Positions 17,555-26,709 are shown, counted from the first letter of the stretch. The stretch is DNA of 64,000 nucleotides from Pirellula staleyi DSM 6068 (GCA_945875845.1 CAMCMB010000003.1:62001-126000); one strand, 5' to 3'. Numbers and translations: made by a program. Notes: generated from the letters alone by a model not told the origin.

Positions 17555-18232
17555 TCACTTTGCGATCGAACTAGGGTCGACCGACATCAGTCGAAAGGAA
17601 CTCAATTGGCCTGTAACACCGCGAATTTGGATCGCCATTCTGCGACCGCTTTGATCCACCAACACAATTTGTGCGGTCGTCGTTGAACCGTCGGGATAAA
17701 CCAAAAGGGGCGAAGAAAGGCCATCCGTTGTTACCGCTGCTCCAGACGCTGGCATGGCTTCCCCGGAGTTCTGGAGTTCGAGGGCATTTCGCGAGTCTAC
17801 CAGGGTTTCAATCGCCGAAAATTGAACCCCAATGCTCAGTTGTTTCATACCGCTTGAGGCATCCACGGCCGAGGTTGCAACTCCGCCAGACACACCCTTT
17901 TCCGTCGCCACAGCTTGACCGTCCGTTCCCATAACCGTCGCGCCAGCCGATGCGTCTTGCGATTCGGTTCCTCCCAACCAAGGGGTAATGGAATAGTCGC
18001 GGGTTTGAAGCGTGGCTCGCATGACTTGAGCCTGACCGGTTCTCATGGCCGTTACGCGGGCAGCCTTCAATTCGTTCAAAAGCTGTTGGTTTGACTCCGT
18101 CAGCCTCCTGGCCGTGACCATGGATTCGAACGTGGGAACCGCAATGCCTGCTAGGGCGACCAAGATTGCCAACACAAGCAACAACTCGAGCAGCGTAAAC
18201 GCCTTTCGGATGTTTTTGAATTGGCGACTCAT
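17555..18232 (-). CDS. GspH-like minor pseudopilin
   Basis: 225 residues. N terminus MSRQFKNIRKAFTLLELLLVLAILVAL is a type-III-like prepilin leader (short basic leader, then FTLLELLLV), with an Ala rather than Gly at the cleavage position -1. The region RRLTESNQQLLNELKAARVTAMRTG after the helix is typical of GspH/FimT. The rest is a beta-rich domain of about 150 residues. Second of four consecutive pseudopilin genes (G, H, I, J); the 156-bp gap to gspG contains a hairpin at 18272-18292. Expected role: initiating or tip-proximal minor pseudopilin. No strong Shine-Dalgarno seen. Confidence 0.82.
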   Translation of the reverse strand: MSRQFKNIRKAFTLLELLLVLAILVALAGIAVPTFESMVTARRLTESNQQLLNELKAARVTAMRTGQAQVMRATLQTRDYSITPWLGGTESQDASAGATVMGTDGQAVATEKGVSGGVATSAVDASSGMKQLSIGVQFSAIETLVDSRNALELQNSGEAMPASGAAVTTDGLSSPLLVYPDGSTTTAQIVLVDQSGRRMAIQIRGVTGQLSSFRLMSVDPSSIAK

Positions 18233-18271
18233 AAGTTTACCCTCAGTAAATCAAGGCTCGAACAATCAATG

Positions 18272-18292
18272 CCCCTGGCTTCATGCCAGGGG
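18272..18292. repeat. 8-bp-stem hairpin between gspG and gspH
   Basis: Stem CCCCTGGC (18272-18279) and GCCAGGGG (18285-18292), loop TTCAT. The core CTGGCTTCATGCCAG resembles the first hairpin of the 92-bp units at 43544-45062, so this is probably a solitary relative of that repeat. No T run follows on the minus strand, so it is unlikely to stop the operon transcript, but it could stabilise the upstream gspG message. Confidence 0.65.
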
Positions 18293-18388
18293 TATTTTAC
18301 CTTCGGCCTAGCCTCGCGGGAACTGTTGTCCCATGCCTTGCAAGATGTCGAACTCAGGCATCTCATCCAACCTGCAAAGCAAAAACCT

Positions 18389-18799
18389 TTACGCTGTAAT
18401 GTCGTCTGCTGTTCCGGATTGGCCGTCTGGACCGACGCTACGAATTTCGAATGAACTACCGTTGAGTTTGTACTCGTAGGGTTTGCCCCAAGGGTCCGCT
18501 GGAACCGGCTTGTCGAGTTTCTGTACCCACAGACCTGGATCTGCCAAGTCGCTAGGTTGCTGATACAGTGCTTCAAGGTTCGACGGCAGCGTGCCGACTT
18601 GGAGTTGGTACTCCTTGAGCGAGGTTGAAAGAATCCCGATCATGACCTTGGCTTGTTGCTTTTTCGCACCTTCCAATGCGCCACCTAGATTTCGAATAGC
18701 AAAGCCTGCCAAGACAACCAAAATAACGAGGACCAACAGTACTTCCATCAATGTAAAGCCGCGCCGGAGGGCTCTTCGCTTTTGCATTCTACGATTCAT
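18389..18799 (-). CDS. gspG: GspG major pseudopilin
   Basis: 136 residues from ATG 18799, chosen because GGAG lies seven bases upstream; the frame is open to 18844 but that start is inside gspF. Leader MNRRMQKRRALRRG is cleaved before FTLMEVLLVLVILVVLAG with the invariant Glu at +5. After the helix, the family pattern follows closely: LKEYQLQVGTLPSNLEALYQQP, VPADPWGKPYEYKLNG, and the Ca-binding loop SVGPDGQSGTADDI. It is the main subunit of the pseudopilus that pushes substrates through the secretion channel. Length matches the family (about 135-145). Confidence 0.93.
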   Translation of the reverse strand: MNRRMQKRRALRRGFTLMEVLLVLVILVVLAGFAIRNLGGALEGAKKQQAKVMIGILSTSLKEYQLQVGTLPSNLEALYQQPSDLADPGLWVQKLDKPVPADPWGKPYEYKLNGSSFEIRSVGPDGQSGTADDITA

Positions 18800-18827
18800 T
18801 TCAAAACTCCAGTTTCTGATTCGAGGA

Positions 18828-20030
18828 TTAACCGGCACCTGCACCGCTGATGATCGGGAGCATGAGGGCCATAACTACAAACATTACCATCGCCGCAAGA
18901 ACGAGCAGCATTACGGGTTCCAAAAGGCGAACGACCGTTTCCAAACGTCGGAAAGTCGTTCGCTCCAAATTATCCGATATTGTTACTAACACCTTATCCA
19001 GGCTGTTGGACTCCTCGGCAACAGAAATCATTTCAACAACGGTCTGCGGAAAGTGCCCGCTCTTCTCCAATTGCTTGGCTAATCGTTCACCGGCTGAGAT
19101 TTCCTCGCTGGCTGCCAAGACGGATTCCGACAAAATAATATTTCCAGCCGCAAGTCGGCTGATCTCAAGCGATCGAAGGAGGGGGACTCCGTTCTGAAGC
19201 AAGGTGCCAAGGACTCGGCAGAACCTCGACACGGCCAAATTCAAGAAAACACTACCGATCAGAGGCGTTTTGATCTTGAGCATATCGGCATTGCGTTTCC
19301 CCTCGGTCGTTTTCAAATACTGATTCAGTCCAAGAGCAGCAAGGGCGCCCAATCCCAAGATCGCCCACCACCATTGCTGAACAATCGCACTCATCCAAAG
19401 CAAAAGTTCCGTCGCTTGGGGCAAGGTCCCCTTCTTTCGCATGGGTTCAAAAATGCCTTCAAACTGCGGAACGAATGCGACGAGCAAAACAGTGACCACC
19501 ACCACCCCCACGGTCATCACAAACACCGGATAGGCCAGCGCTCCAACCGTTTTGCCCTTTATTTCTTCTTGTTGTTCGATAAATCCGCCCACGCGTTCAA
19601 GGGCGTCCTCGAGAAATCCGCCTTCGCTTCCCGCACGCACCATGTTGATGGCCATGTCATTGAATATACGAGGGTACCGTGCCATGGCTTCCCCCAGCGA
19701 TTCCCCTTCCTCAACTTTGCCCTTGATCTCGGTGACCGCATTGCGAAGCGTGCGGCTTGAGCCCGATTGCGTCGACAAAACGGTCAACGCCCTCAGCATC
19801 GGTACGCCACTGCGCAGCAGCGACGAGAGTTGGGTGTACAAACTCGCCATCTGGGCACCACCCACTCGCCGAGTGCTTTTGACTTGTGAGCCCTTATTGA
19901 CCGTAATGGAAATCGGGAACAAGGACTTGGCCCCAAGTTGGGTCGCCGCATCACGCGCGTTGGTGGCTGCGATGGTTCCGGCCAAGGATTTGCCGGTCAT
20001 GTCTCTTGCTACGTAGGCAAAGTCAGGCAT
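18828..20030 (-). CDS. gspF: GspF inner-membrane platform protein
   Basis: 400 residues, normal for GspF/PilC. Two tandem T2SSF domains are visible: LYTQLSSLLRSGVPMLRALTV (about 64) and FCRVLGTLLQNGVPLLRSLEI (about 270), each followed by the ending pattern seen in MINMVRAGSEGGFLEDALERV and VVEMISVAEESNSLDKVLV. Membrane helices lie about 168-190 (YPVFVMTVGVVVVTVLLVAFV), 220-240 and 370-395. ATG 20030 has AGGAG eight bases upstream that overlaps the gspE stop. It forms the rotating platform that contacts ATPase E and the L/M proteins. Confidence 0.94.
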   Translation of the reverse strand: MPDFAYVARDMTGKSLAGTIAATNARDAATQLGAKSLFPISITVNKGSQVKSTRRVGGAQMASLYTQLSSLLRSGVPMLRALTVLSTQSGSSRTLRNAVTEIKGKVEEGESLGEAMARYPRIFNDMAINMVRAGSEGGFLEDALERVGGFIEQQEEIKGKTVGALAYPVFVMTVGVVVVTVLLVAFVPQFEGIFEPMRKKGTLPQATELLLWMSAIVQQWWWAILGLGALAALGLNQYLKTTEGKRNADMLKIKTPLIGSVFLNLAVSRFCRVLGTLLQNGVPLLRSLEISRLAAGNIILSESVLAASEEISAGERLAKQLEKSGHFPQTVVEMISVAEESNSLDKVLVTISDNLERTTFRRLETVVRLLEPVMLLVLAAMVMFVVMALMLPIISGAGAG

Positions 20031-20041
20031 CAGGTGAACTC

Positions 20042-21745
20042 CTAAACAAGCGAATCACCTTTGGTCGCGCGAAGCACTTCGTCGATACTCGTCGTACCCT
20101 CGATTGCCTTTCGAAACGCATCATCGCGCAGTGTCATCATGCCACCTCGAAGGGCCGCTTTCTTGATTTCATAACTGCTCGACCGACCGTGTGCCAATTG
20201 CCGAACTTCTTCGGTGGTTGCCAGCAATTCGTAAATACCAAATCGTCCCGAGTACCCAAGCTGGCGGCAAGTGCGACAACCCGTAGCTCGATAGAGTGGC
20301 TTGCCATCGAGTTTCTCCCAGGGGAAATCGCGAGGCACGTCCTCATGAGTTGGATGATACGCGTGTTTGCATTCTGGGCAAAGTCTTCGAACAAGTCGTT
20401 GCGCCATGATTCCTTCGACGGTGCTCGCAACCAAGAACGGTTCGATTCCCATGTCAACAATTCGCGTGAATGCACCCGCCGCATCATTGGTGTGCAAGGT
20501 GCTAAACACCGTGTGGCCCGTTAACGACGCTTGGATCGCATTTTCGGCCGTCTCCGCATCGCGGATTTCACCGACTAGTACAATGTCCGGGTCATGACGC
20601 AAAATGCTTCGCAAAGAAGCCGCAAACGTCAAACCAATCTTCGTGTGAACTTGAATTTGATTGATCCCATCGAGCTGATACTCGACAGGGTCTTCGGTTG
20701 TGATGATCTTGTTCTCTGGCGATTTGATTTCAAGCAAGGAGCTATAAAGCGTGGTTGTTTTGCCGGAGCCGGTTGGACCCGTCACCAAAATGATACCGTG
20801 CGGCAAACGAATCAGTTCGCTAAAGAGCTTATAGGTTGCTTCGCCCATCCCGAGACTTCGCAAATCGAATTTCATCGAGCCTTTGTCGAGGATCCGCATA
20901 ACCAAGCTTTCGCCGTGGATCATCGGGATCACAGACAAACGAATGTCGATCTCGCGGCCGTGCACGCGCAGTTTGATCCGTCCGTCTTGCGGCAATCTTT
21001 TTTCTGCGATGTTGAGGTGGGCCATAATCTTGAGACGCGAGATGATGGCCGCTTGAAAACGGTTGATCTCGGGGGGAATCGCTTGGGTGTGCAGGATTCC
21101 GTCAATGCGATAACGAACAACCAAACCAGAGGCTTGCGATTCAATGTGCACGTCGCTAGCCCGAGTGTCGATGGCCTCTACCAGCAATTCGTTCACGAGT
21201 CTAACAACGGATGCCTCTTGAGCTTGTTCTCCTAGTTCGCTTCCGTCGGCCTCGATTTTCTCTAAAAGCTCGATCTCTGTTTCGTCATCGGATCTCGACG
21301 CAAGCAGTCCCTCAACGGTTTCGCTACCAACACCCAAATGCTTCTTGACGAGCTTGGCAAGCTCGATTTTTTCGGCGACGAGCGGAACGACCGCTAAGCC
21401 TGTTGCGGCGGCTGCCTCGTCTAACGGATACAAGTCGAGCGGATTGCTGGTCGCAACGAACAACTGGCCGTTCTCGAGCTTGACCGGGAACAACGCATGG
21501 CGATAGATCAGCTTCAGTGGAAAGGTCTGAAGCAACTTCAAATCCACTTCGGCATCGCGCAAATCGATGAAGTCCAGTCCGTACTCGTCCGCGACGATAC
21601 GAAGTACCTCGTCTTCTTTGGCAAAGCCTTGTTTGACGATGCTGTCGACAATACTTATTCCATTGGCTGCGGCGCGCGACTGCAGCAGTTGATCTCGATT
21701 GATCAAGCCTCGTCGCAGCAGGATTTCGCCAACTTCAGTAATCAT
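20042..21745 (-). CDS. gspE: GspE secretion/pilus assembly ATPase
   Basis: 567 residues, normal for GspE/PilB. N-terminal MshEN-like domain (ILLRRGLINRDQLLQS, TFPLKLIYRHALFPV), then N2 (ASDVHIESQASGLVVRYRID), Walker A GPTGSGKT at about 321-328, Asp box and Walker B (RHDPDIVLVGEIRDAETAE), His box, and a zinc-binding tetracysteine formed by CPEC and CRTC near the C terminus. It powers pseudopilus assembly from the cytoplasmic face. 11 bp upstream of gspF. Confidence 0.95.
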   Translation of the reverse strand: MITEVGEILLRRGLINRDQLLQSRAAANGISIVDSIVKQGFAKEDEVLRIVADEYGLDFIDLRDAEVDLKLLQTFPLKLIYRHALFPVKLENGQLFVATSNPLDLYPLDEAAAATGLAVVPLVAEKIELAKLVKKHLGVGSETVEGLLASRSDDETEIELLEKIEADGSELGEQAQEASVVRLVNELLVEAIDTRASDVHIESQASGLVVRYRIDGILHTQAIPPEINRFQAAIISRLKIMAHLNIAEKRLPQDGRIKLRVHGREIDIRLSVIPMIHGESLVMRILDKGSMKFDLRSLGMGEATYKLFSELIRLPHGIILVTGPTGSGKTTTLYSSLLEIKSPENKIITTEDPVEYQLDGINQIQVHTKIGLTFAASLRSILRHDPDIVLVGEIRDAETAENAIQASLTGHTVFSTLHTNDAAGAFTRIVDMGIEPFLVASTVEGIMAQRLVRRLCPECKHAYHPTHEDVPRDFPWEKLDGKPLYRATGCRTCRQLGYSGRFGIYELLATTEEVRQLAHGRSSSYEIKKAALRGGMMTLRDDAFRKAIEGTTSIDEVLRATKGDSLV

Positions 21746-21819
21746 TTGAGAGGGAGCACGTTTTTAGGTTTAAGAATTAAGCAACAAGATCTAAGTAGAG
21801 CACAATTTGTGGCAGGTTA

Positions 21820-24800
21820 CTATCGACCACGCGTTCGACCACCGGTTTGTCCAGCGCTACCGCCTTGCCCCCCTCGGGTTCCGCCTTGGAATCCGCCGGA
21901 GCCCGGAAACCCGCCGCCGCCTTGACCACCTCGGGTTCCGCCAGCACCAGGAAAGCCACCGCCGCCGCCTGGAAATCCGCCGCCTGGAAATCCGCCGCCA
22001 CCTGCTCCGCGGTTTCTAAATTGCTGGAAGAAATCCGCAGGATTGCTTGTGTTCGTCCCGCCACTAGGCTGTGAGTTGGAGGATTGTGCTCCGGTCGTGG
22101 TGCTGGTTTTTGCATTCGCGCCGAAGACCGACTGAAGTGCGCTTTTCATGATTGTTGAGTTCCCTTCCATCGGGATAACCAAAATACTCTTTTCGTCTAA
22201 GCCAGCGGCTTCGTCCATCTGCTTTACCAAGTCCTCGACATCCGCGAAAAGATTGGGAGGGGCGACCACGATGAGCGTGTTGTTCTTTTTGTCTGAGCTG
22301 ATTGTCATCGTTTGTTCCTTCAATTCGCTCTGGGCACCTCCGCCCCCACCGCCGCCACCCCGGCGTCCGCCGCCGCCAACCATGAGTTGCATAATCTCCT
22401 GGGGTGATGGTTGGCGTTGTGCTCCGGCTCCGGCTGGTTGAGCAATTCGGCTTGCAAATACTTCTTTCACCACGCTTTCAATGTCAGCGACAGGAGTATT
22501 GTTGATTTGGATAATGTGAGTGGTTCCACGCGTCCTGTTCTCTTGGACGACTTCCGTATCAATTATCTCGACAAGGTCTTCCACCATTTGCATGTCGATC
22601 GGGTTGGCTTGGACCCAAAGGGCATTAAATCGTGCGTCCGGAATAATCGAGACAGTTCCGCTCGCTCCAGTTCCAGACGTGGTTGTGCTGCTTGCGCTAC
22701 TGCTGCTGCTGCCGCCTCCAAACAAGCCCCCCATAAATCCTCCGCCGCCGAGGAGACTCGAGGCAACATCGCCGAGCAATCCACTGCCCCCGCCGCCGCT
22801 GTTGGTCGCCGCTTCGCCAGCGATGATACTCTTGATCAGTTCGGTTGCCGCTGCGGCCGTGATGTGTTCCAAATAAAAGATCTCAGGTTGCGATGGACTG
22901 TTTGCCATTTGCTCTTGCGCTGCTCGATAAAACTGATTGAATTCTTTCAGTTTCTCTGGATTGTCACTGGTGACAATCAAGCCGTTGGGGCCTTGAAAGA
23001 TCTTGATCTCGTCATCGGATGCTGAGATGTCATCGCCCGTTGCCGGATCCTGAGGAGTCTTAGCGACCACTGTTTTCACTGGCTCGTCTCCTTGTGCGGC
23101 CGTAAATTTAATAAATGGAGACGATGGTAGGCTGGCTTCGATCCGACTCGTAGTTTTGGCATTTTCGGGCGCAGAAACGGGTTCAGTCGGCGTCGGTTCT
23201 TTTCCCGGTCTTGTATAAACTTTGAACCGAGGTTTCTTTTTCGTGGCTTCCATCATCATTTCGATTTGATTTAACATGCGGTCCGCCGACTTACCCTTGA
23301 AGGGCATCAAAATCATTCCGTCCGTGATCACTTCTTCGACCGGACTTGATTCTTCCACCTTCGACAGGAGCAACCGCACTTGTTCCACTTCATCTTTGTT
23401 CCCTTTGACATAGATCCTTTTCGAAGCGGCGTCGCCGTAGAAGATGGGTCCTTTGACTGGCTCGGTACCCTTAGGGGCTTTGCCGAAGAATTTTTCTAGT
23501 GTCAGGATGGCGGACGCGACATCCAGCTTCCCAAGGGAAACCACTTGGAAATCGGTGTTTTGCCCAGCCAGTTTGGCCAGGACATCATCGATACGTTGGT
23601 GGTCCGCACGCGTCGCATTGGCGATGATGTTGTTCGTTTTCGGATCCATACCCAAACGCATGTTGGTTTGACCCGAAAACGTGGTTTGCAAAATATCCAT
23701 CGTCGTCGTGGGATCCGAACCGAGTATCGTATGGGTGTCGAAATACGGAGCCTCGACCGGTGTCGTAGCCTCAGTTGCAGCCGGTACAACATCGATTTGA
23801 GTAGTGATGTCTCGAAGTTTTTGAAGCTTGTCGGGTGAGCCCGTGGCGTAGATTGTGTTTCCGAATGTGTCCGTCGACAAACTCAGATCCTCAGAGGTGT
23901 TAATGCCATCCTTGAGTTGCAACAACGGCCTCGCAACCAATAGCACTTCATCTGCGCTCACGTGCTTCAACGGAATGGTGACAATTTTGGCGGATCTCGC
24001 ACCATTGGGTTGTTCGGATCGCTCGATGGTATCTCGAATGATCCTAAGCTTCCCGCCCGTTTCCGTCACCAAGATTTGTCCGGCGGATGGCATCGAGACG
24101 ATCGAGCCTTGCGGGCCGATAAGGGGCTTGATTTCCTTTTCGGCATCCTCCACGCTCACTCTTTCCAGAGAAAAAACGCATTTGATCAACTCGTACTCAC
24201 CTCGTTTATCGAGGTTCTCCATTGGCACCAACTCCACCATCTCGCGGAGGTATGCTCGAATGAGTTCAGCCGAGTCACCGCTCGACAAATCGACGCTCAT
24301 CAAGACGCGGTTCTTTTTGACTAAAGTAAATCCCTTACCCAGCAACAAGCCATTCATGACGTCCATGGCTTGCGGGATCGAGTATCGTCGATAGGGATCT
24401 TGATATGTGAAGGTTCCTGTCGGATACGCGTCCACTTGCAGGCTCAGTTCTGCTTCCTTGGCAAGCCATTTTAAAACGTCCTTCCAAGGTGCAGCAGTAA
24501 AATTAAGGAGAAGTCCCTCACCCGCGACCTCGGGCTGTCGGCTCGCTACAACATCCGCAGCGGATTCCGATACGTTGTTGGAAGCGCCCCCAGCCGATGG
24601 ATTTGCGACAGCAGTTTTTGTGACGCCTACCATTTTTTGCCACTCGGCACGTTGCTGGTCGTCAAGTACTTCGTCCATCCGCTTTTCGAGTTCCACGCTC
24701 GCTTTGGCTTTGCCGGTATTTTTCTCGAGGAGGGCTTTGCCCTCCAAAATGTTCTTCATTTTGGCGATTTGCGACTCCGTTACACCAGCTTTCAGGGCGA

Positions 24801-25188
24801 CCTCGGTTTCCAACAAAGCGGACATGCCTACTTTTTGAAGCCGCCACGATTCGGCCTTTTCCTGTTGATCTGCCGTCAATAGAGCCATTCCCTGTCGTTC
24901 GACGCTACGCAGGTTTTCTGAGGTTTTTTCTCGCTTCTCAGTGGGCGACAACTCTCTAATTTTGCTTCCAAAGGCAAGCAATTGACTCTCATGCTGCTTG
25001 ATAAGTGCTTCCAGTCGCTCCATTTGCTCGGGGGTGAGCCCGAGTTCTGCTGCATTGGCAGGCTCAGTAATTGCAGCTAAAACACCGACAGTATCGGGGC
25101 TCCCTGAAGCCATCGCTGCCATCGAAGGCAGGACGGAAACAGCAATCAAAATCGCAAGGGATTTTCGAAGAATAGCTTTTTTTTGCAT
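21820..25188 (-). CDS. GspD-like protein: many secretin N-modules, no pore domain
   Basis: 1122 residues, first gene of the operon. Signal peptide MQKKAILRKSLAILIAVSVL to about residue 28. Residues about 48-190 are helical with repeated L/VTxxQ phrases (LTPEQMERLEAL, LTADQQEKAES, VTESQIAKM), like Spy/CpxP. Residues about 225-300 look like an N0 domain (LLLNFTAAPWKDVLKWLAKE). Several N1-type ring-building modules follow (FGNTIYATGSPDKLQKLRDI, DPKTNNIIANATRADHQRI, PDARFNALWVQANPIDMQMV, DKKNNTLIVVAPPNLFADV), separated by Gly-rich linkers, then a Gly/Arg-rich tail. The secretin barrel signature (VPLLGDIPxLGxLF-like) is absent. Either a periplasmic vestibule for a separate secretin or a divergent system. 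Confidence 0.8.
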   Translation of the reverse strand: MQKKAILRKSLAILIAVSVLPSMAAMASGSPDTVGVLAAITEPANAAELGLTPEQMERLEALIKQHESQLLAFGSKIRELSPTEKREKTSENLRSVERQGMALLTADQQEKAESWRLQKVGMSALLETEVALKAGVTESQIAKMKNILEGKALLEKNTGKAKASVELEKRMDEVLDDQQRAEWQKMVGVTKTAVANPSAGGASNNVSESAADVVASRQPEVAGEGLLLNFTAAPWKDVLKWLAKEAELSLQVDAYPTGTFTYQDPYRRYSIPQAMDVMNGLLLGKGFTLVKKNRVLMSVDLSSGDSAELIRAYLREMVELVPMENLDKRGEYELIKCVFSLERVSVEDAEKEIKPLIGPQGSIVSMPSAGQILVTETGGKLRIIRDTIERSEQPNGARSAKIVTIPLKHVSADEVLLVARPLLQLKDGINTSEDLSLSTDTFGNTIYATGSPDKLQKLRDITTQIDVVPAATEATTPVEAPYFDTHTILGSDPTTTMDILQTTFSGQTNMRLGMDPKTNNIIANATRADHQRIDDVLAKLAGQNTDFQVVSLGKLDVASAILTLEKFFGKAPKGTEPVKGPIFYGDAASKRIYVKGNKDEVEQVRLLLSKVEESSPVEEVITDGMILMPFKGKSADRMLNQIEMMMEATKKKPRFKVYTRPGKEPTPTEPVSAPENAKTTSRIEASLPSSPFIKFTAAQGDEPVKTVVAKTPQDPATGDDISASDDEIKIFQGPNGLIVTSDNPEKLKEFNQFYRAAQEQMANSPSQPEIFYLEHITAAAATELIKSIIAGEAATNSGGGGSGLLGDVASSLLGGGGFMGGLFGGGSSSSSASSTTTSGTGASGTVSIIPDARFNALWVQANPIDMQMVEDLVEIIDTEVVQENRTRGTTHIIQINNTPVADIESVVKEVFASRIAQPAGAGAQRQPSPQEIMQLMVGGGGRRGGGGGGGGAQSELKEQTMTISSDKKNNTLIVVAPPNLFADVEDLVKQMDEAAGLDEKSILVIPMEGNSTIMKSALQSVFGANAKTSTTTGAQSSNSQPSGGTNTSNPADFFQQFRNRGAGGGGFPGGGFPGGGGGFPGAGGTRGGQGGGGFPGSGGFQGGTRGGQGGSAGQTGGRTRGR

Positions 25189-25455
25189 GGAATAGTGCTG
25201 TCAGGTTAGATCGCGTCACGCCAAATTGTGATTTTGCAGGTCAAATTGACTCTAGTTCATCGTCAATCGATCGCTAGTACTGGCCCACCAGGAGATTTCA
25301 ATTAGTTGGATTCCGTCCGAAACTTGTTCGTTTTGGATCGGATCTAGCGCTCTCCAAGGGGTTTATTGCACTCCATTTAACCCACTTGTGCAAAAAAGGT
25401 TCCGCTAGCAGGCAAATGTCCCCAAGCAACATGAGGCCGCCTCGCTTTCATTATT

Positions 25456-25665
25456 GGAATTGCCTGCAATTTCATCGGGAGGGCGAGGCCACCCCTGTAA
25501 ACATGTTTTCGTCGACTTTGCCCAATCCATTCCTTGCTTGGGAGGGTGAGGTTCCTGCCGAACCATGGTGTCGTAAGCTCGGCAGGAGCCTCGCCCTCCC
25601 ATTGATTTCCGATGGTTCGACATGGGAAAGATGTTTAAACGGCTGGCCTCGCCCTTCCATTTTTC
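25456..25665. repeat. Full-length family A palindromic repeat in the 525-bp upstream gap
   Basis: The gap 25189-25713 has no gene. It contains the start region of the gsp operon (25189-25400, no clear promoter consensus that I would defend) and a long family A element: outer arm TTCATCGGGAGGGCGAGG (25471), a spacer with TTTGCCCAATCCATTCC, the core palindrome GGGAGGGTGAGGTTCCTGCC (25540) to AGGAGCCTCGCCCTCCC (25584-25600), and a second outer half ending GGCTGGCCTCGCCC near 25654. Its forward translation mimics a protein, but it is a repeat. Confidence 0.85.
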
Positions 25666-25713
25666 CCAATGAAAGCTTTCAATCCGTCGAATAACTCAAT
25701 GCGCCGAGTAATC

Positions 25714-26244
25714 TCAATGCGCCGAGTAATAAGGAGAGATCATCAAGTAAGCCATTACGCCCGTAATCGAGACATACAACCAAATGGGGTATGCGATCTT
25801 CGCAATGCGGCGATGTCTTTCAATCTGGTTCGTTACCGCAAATAAGAATGCTCGAAGCACGAAGGGAAGCACGATCAATGACAGCCCGATATGCGAGATG
25901 AGAACCGTGTAATAAACGATTCGGATCGGTCCCTCCCCGCCAAATTTAGTCGAAGGGTTCGACAAATGGTAAGTAACATAACAAACCAAAAAAACCGCCC
26001 CAAGACAAAATGCTCCGGTCATCGCAAAGCGGTGCAGGTCGATTCGTTTCCATTTCTGCGCCGTGAGTCCAAGGATTAACAGCAGAGAAGTCAACGTATT
26101 GATAACGCCAATCGCGTGCGGCAAAACTTTGGTCCAAGTGCCAAGATCGATTTTCGTCCAAATACTAAGCAGCACTGCAACGACCAATGGAATCGCAATG
26201 GAAAGGGCATTGACGATCCATGCCGCACGTTTTTCTGAAATCAT
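25714..26244 (-). CDS. DUF420 family membrane protein
   Basis: 176 residues from ATG 26244; the frame is open to a TTG at 26292 and a GTG in between, so the start is uncertain. Five hydrophobic segments. The patterns VLPHAIGVINTLTSLLLILG, HRFAMTGAFCLGAVFLVCY, SHIGLSLIVLPFVLRAF and HRRIAKIAYPIWLYVSITG match DUF420, a family often located with cytochrome oxidase assembly genes; several conserved His face the membrane. No oxidase genes are seen in this window, so the role stays open. Confidence 0.8.
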   Translation of the reverse strand: MISEKRAAWIVNALSIAIPLVVAVLLSIWTKIDLGTWTKVLPHAIGVINTLTSLLLILGLTAQKWKRIDLHRFAMTGAFCLGAVFLVCYVTYHLSNPSTKFGGEGPIRIVYYTVLISHIGLSLIVLPFVLRAFLFAVTNQIERHRRIAKIAYPIWLYVSITGVMAYLMISPYYSAH

Positions 26245-26467
26245 TGAGTATGCAAATTCTGCCCGAAACACAAAACTGTTATCTAGGTTCAAACACCCTT
26301 TTGGTCGTACTCAACAAATGAGTGCGCCCAGAAACCTAATTCTAGACTCAAAAAAACCCCTCCGAAAGCCTTACCGAATTCGGTCGGACGGGAGACGCGC
26401 AGCAATTTCCGAAATTTGTCCAACGGATCGAATCCATCTGGAAATTTTTCAACACAAACCGGTCGTA

Positions 26468-26709
26468 GGGGCTTGTTGATTTAGTGAGTCTTTACCTAAG
26501 CCATGGTTTTATCACAACCCGAAACGTGACGGCTTGTTGATTTAATGGTACGACGGACTTCCTAGTCCGTCGAATTCCCCATGGACGGACTTGGAAGTCC
26601 GTCTTACCGCCCTTACCCAATAACGACTTCACTAAAGCAACAAGCCGGTAAGTGAGGGGCAAAGAGTCCCTCGTTTACACTTCGGGTTGTGATTAAATCA
26701 ACAAGCCCC
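26468..26709. repeat. Outer palindromic element interrupted by a 116-bp element
   Basis: Outer ends GGGGCTTGTTGATTTA (26468-26483) and TAAATCAACAAGCCCC (26694-26709) are exact complements; a second pair, ATCACAACCCGAA (26511-26523) and TTCGGGTTGTGAT (26681-26693), nests inside. A 116-bp family B element sits in the middle at 26531-26646. The whole of 26245-26937 has no gene I can support; 26710-26937 includes a sequence related to 40166-40195 (CTAGYGCGTTCCGGCTGATT) and the upstream region of the next gene. Confidence 0.85.
26531..26646. repeat. MITE-like element, family B copy 1 (116 bp)
   Basis: Terminal inverted repeats GGCTTGTTG / CAACAAGCC, with an internal hairpin pair ACGACGGACTTCCTAGTCCG and CGGACTTGGAAGTCCGTC. 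Same length and structure as the copies at 36837-36952 and 40053-40168 (reversed). No coding capacity. Confidence 0.9.

Noticed and set aside
25386-25694. 102-residue protein with the GEGEVPAEP-type peptide
   Set aside because: The whole frame is a family A repeat; the same peptide appears wherever the repeat occurs. Similar false frames at 46699-47205 and 50383-50833 were left out.
26293-26479. Short plus-strand frame ending at 26479
   Set aside because: Mostly overlaps the DUF420 gene in antisense; the 50-codon remainder has no ribosome site or recognisable pattern.
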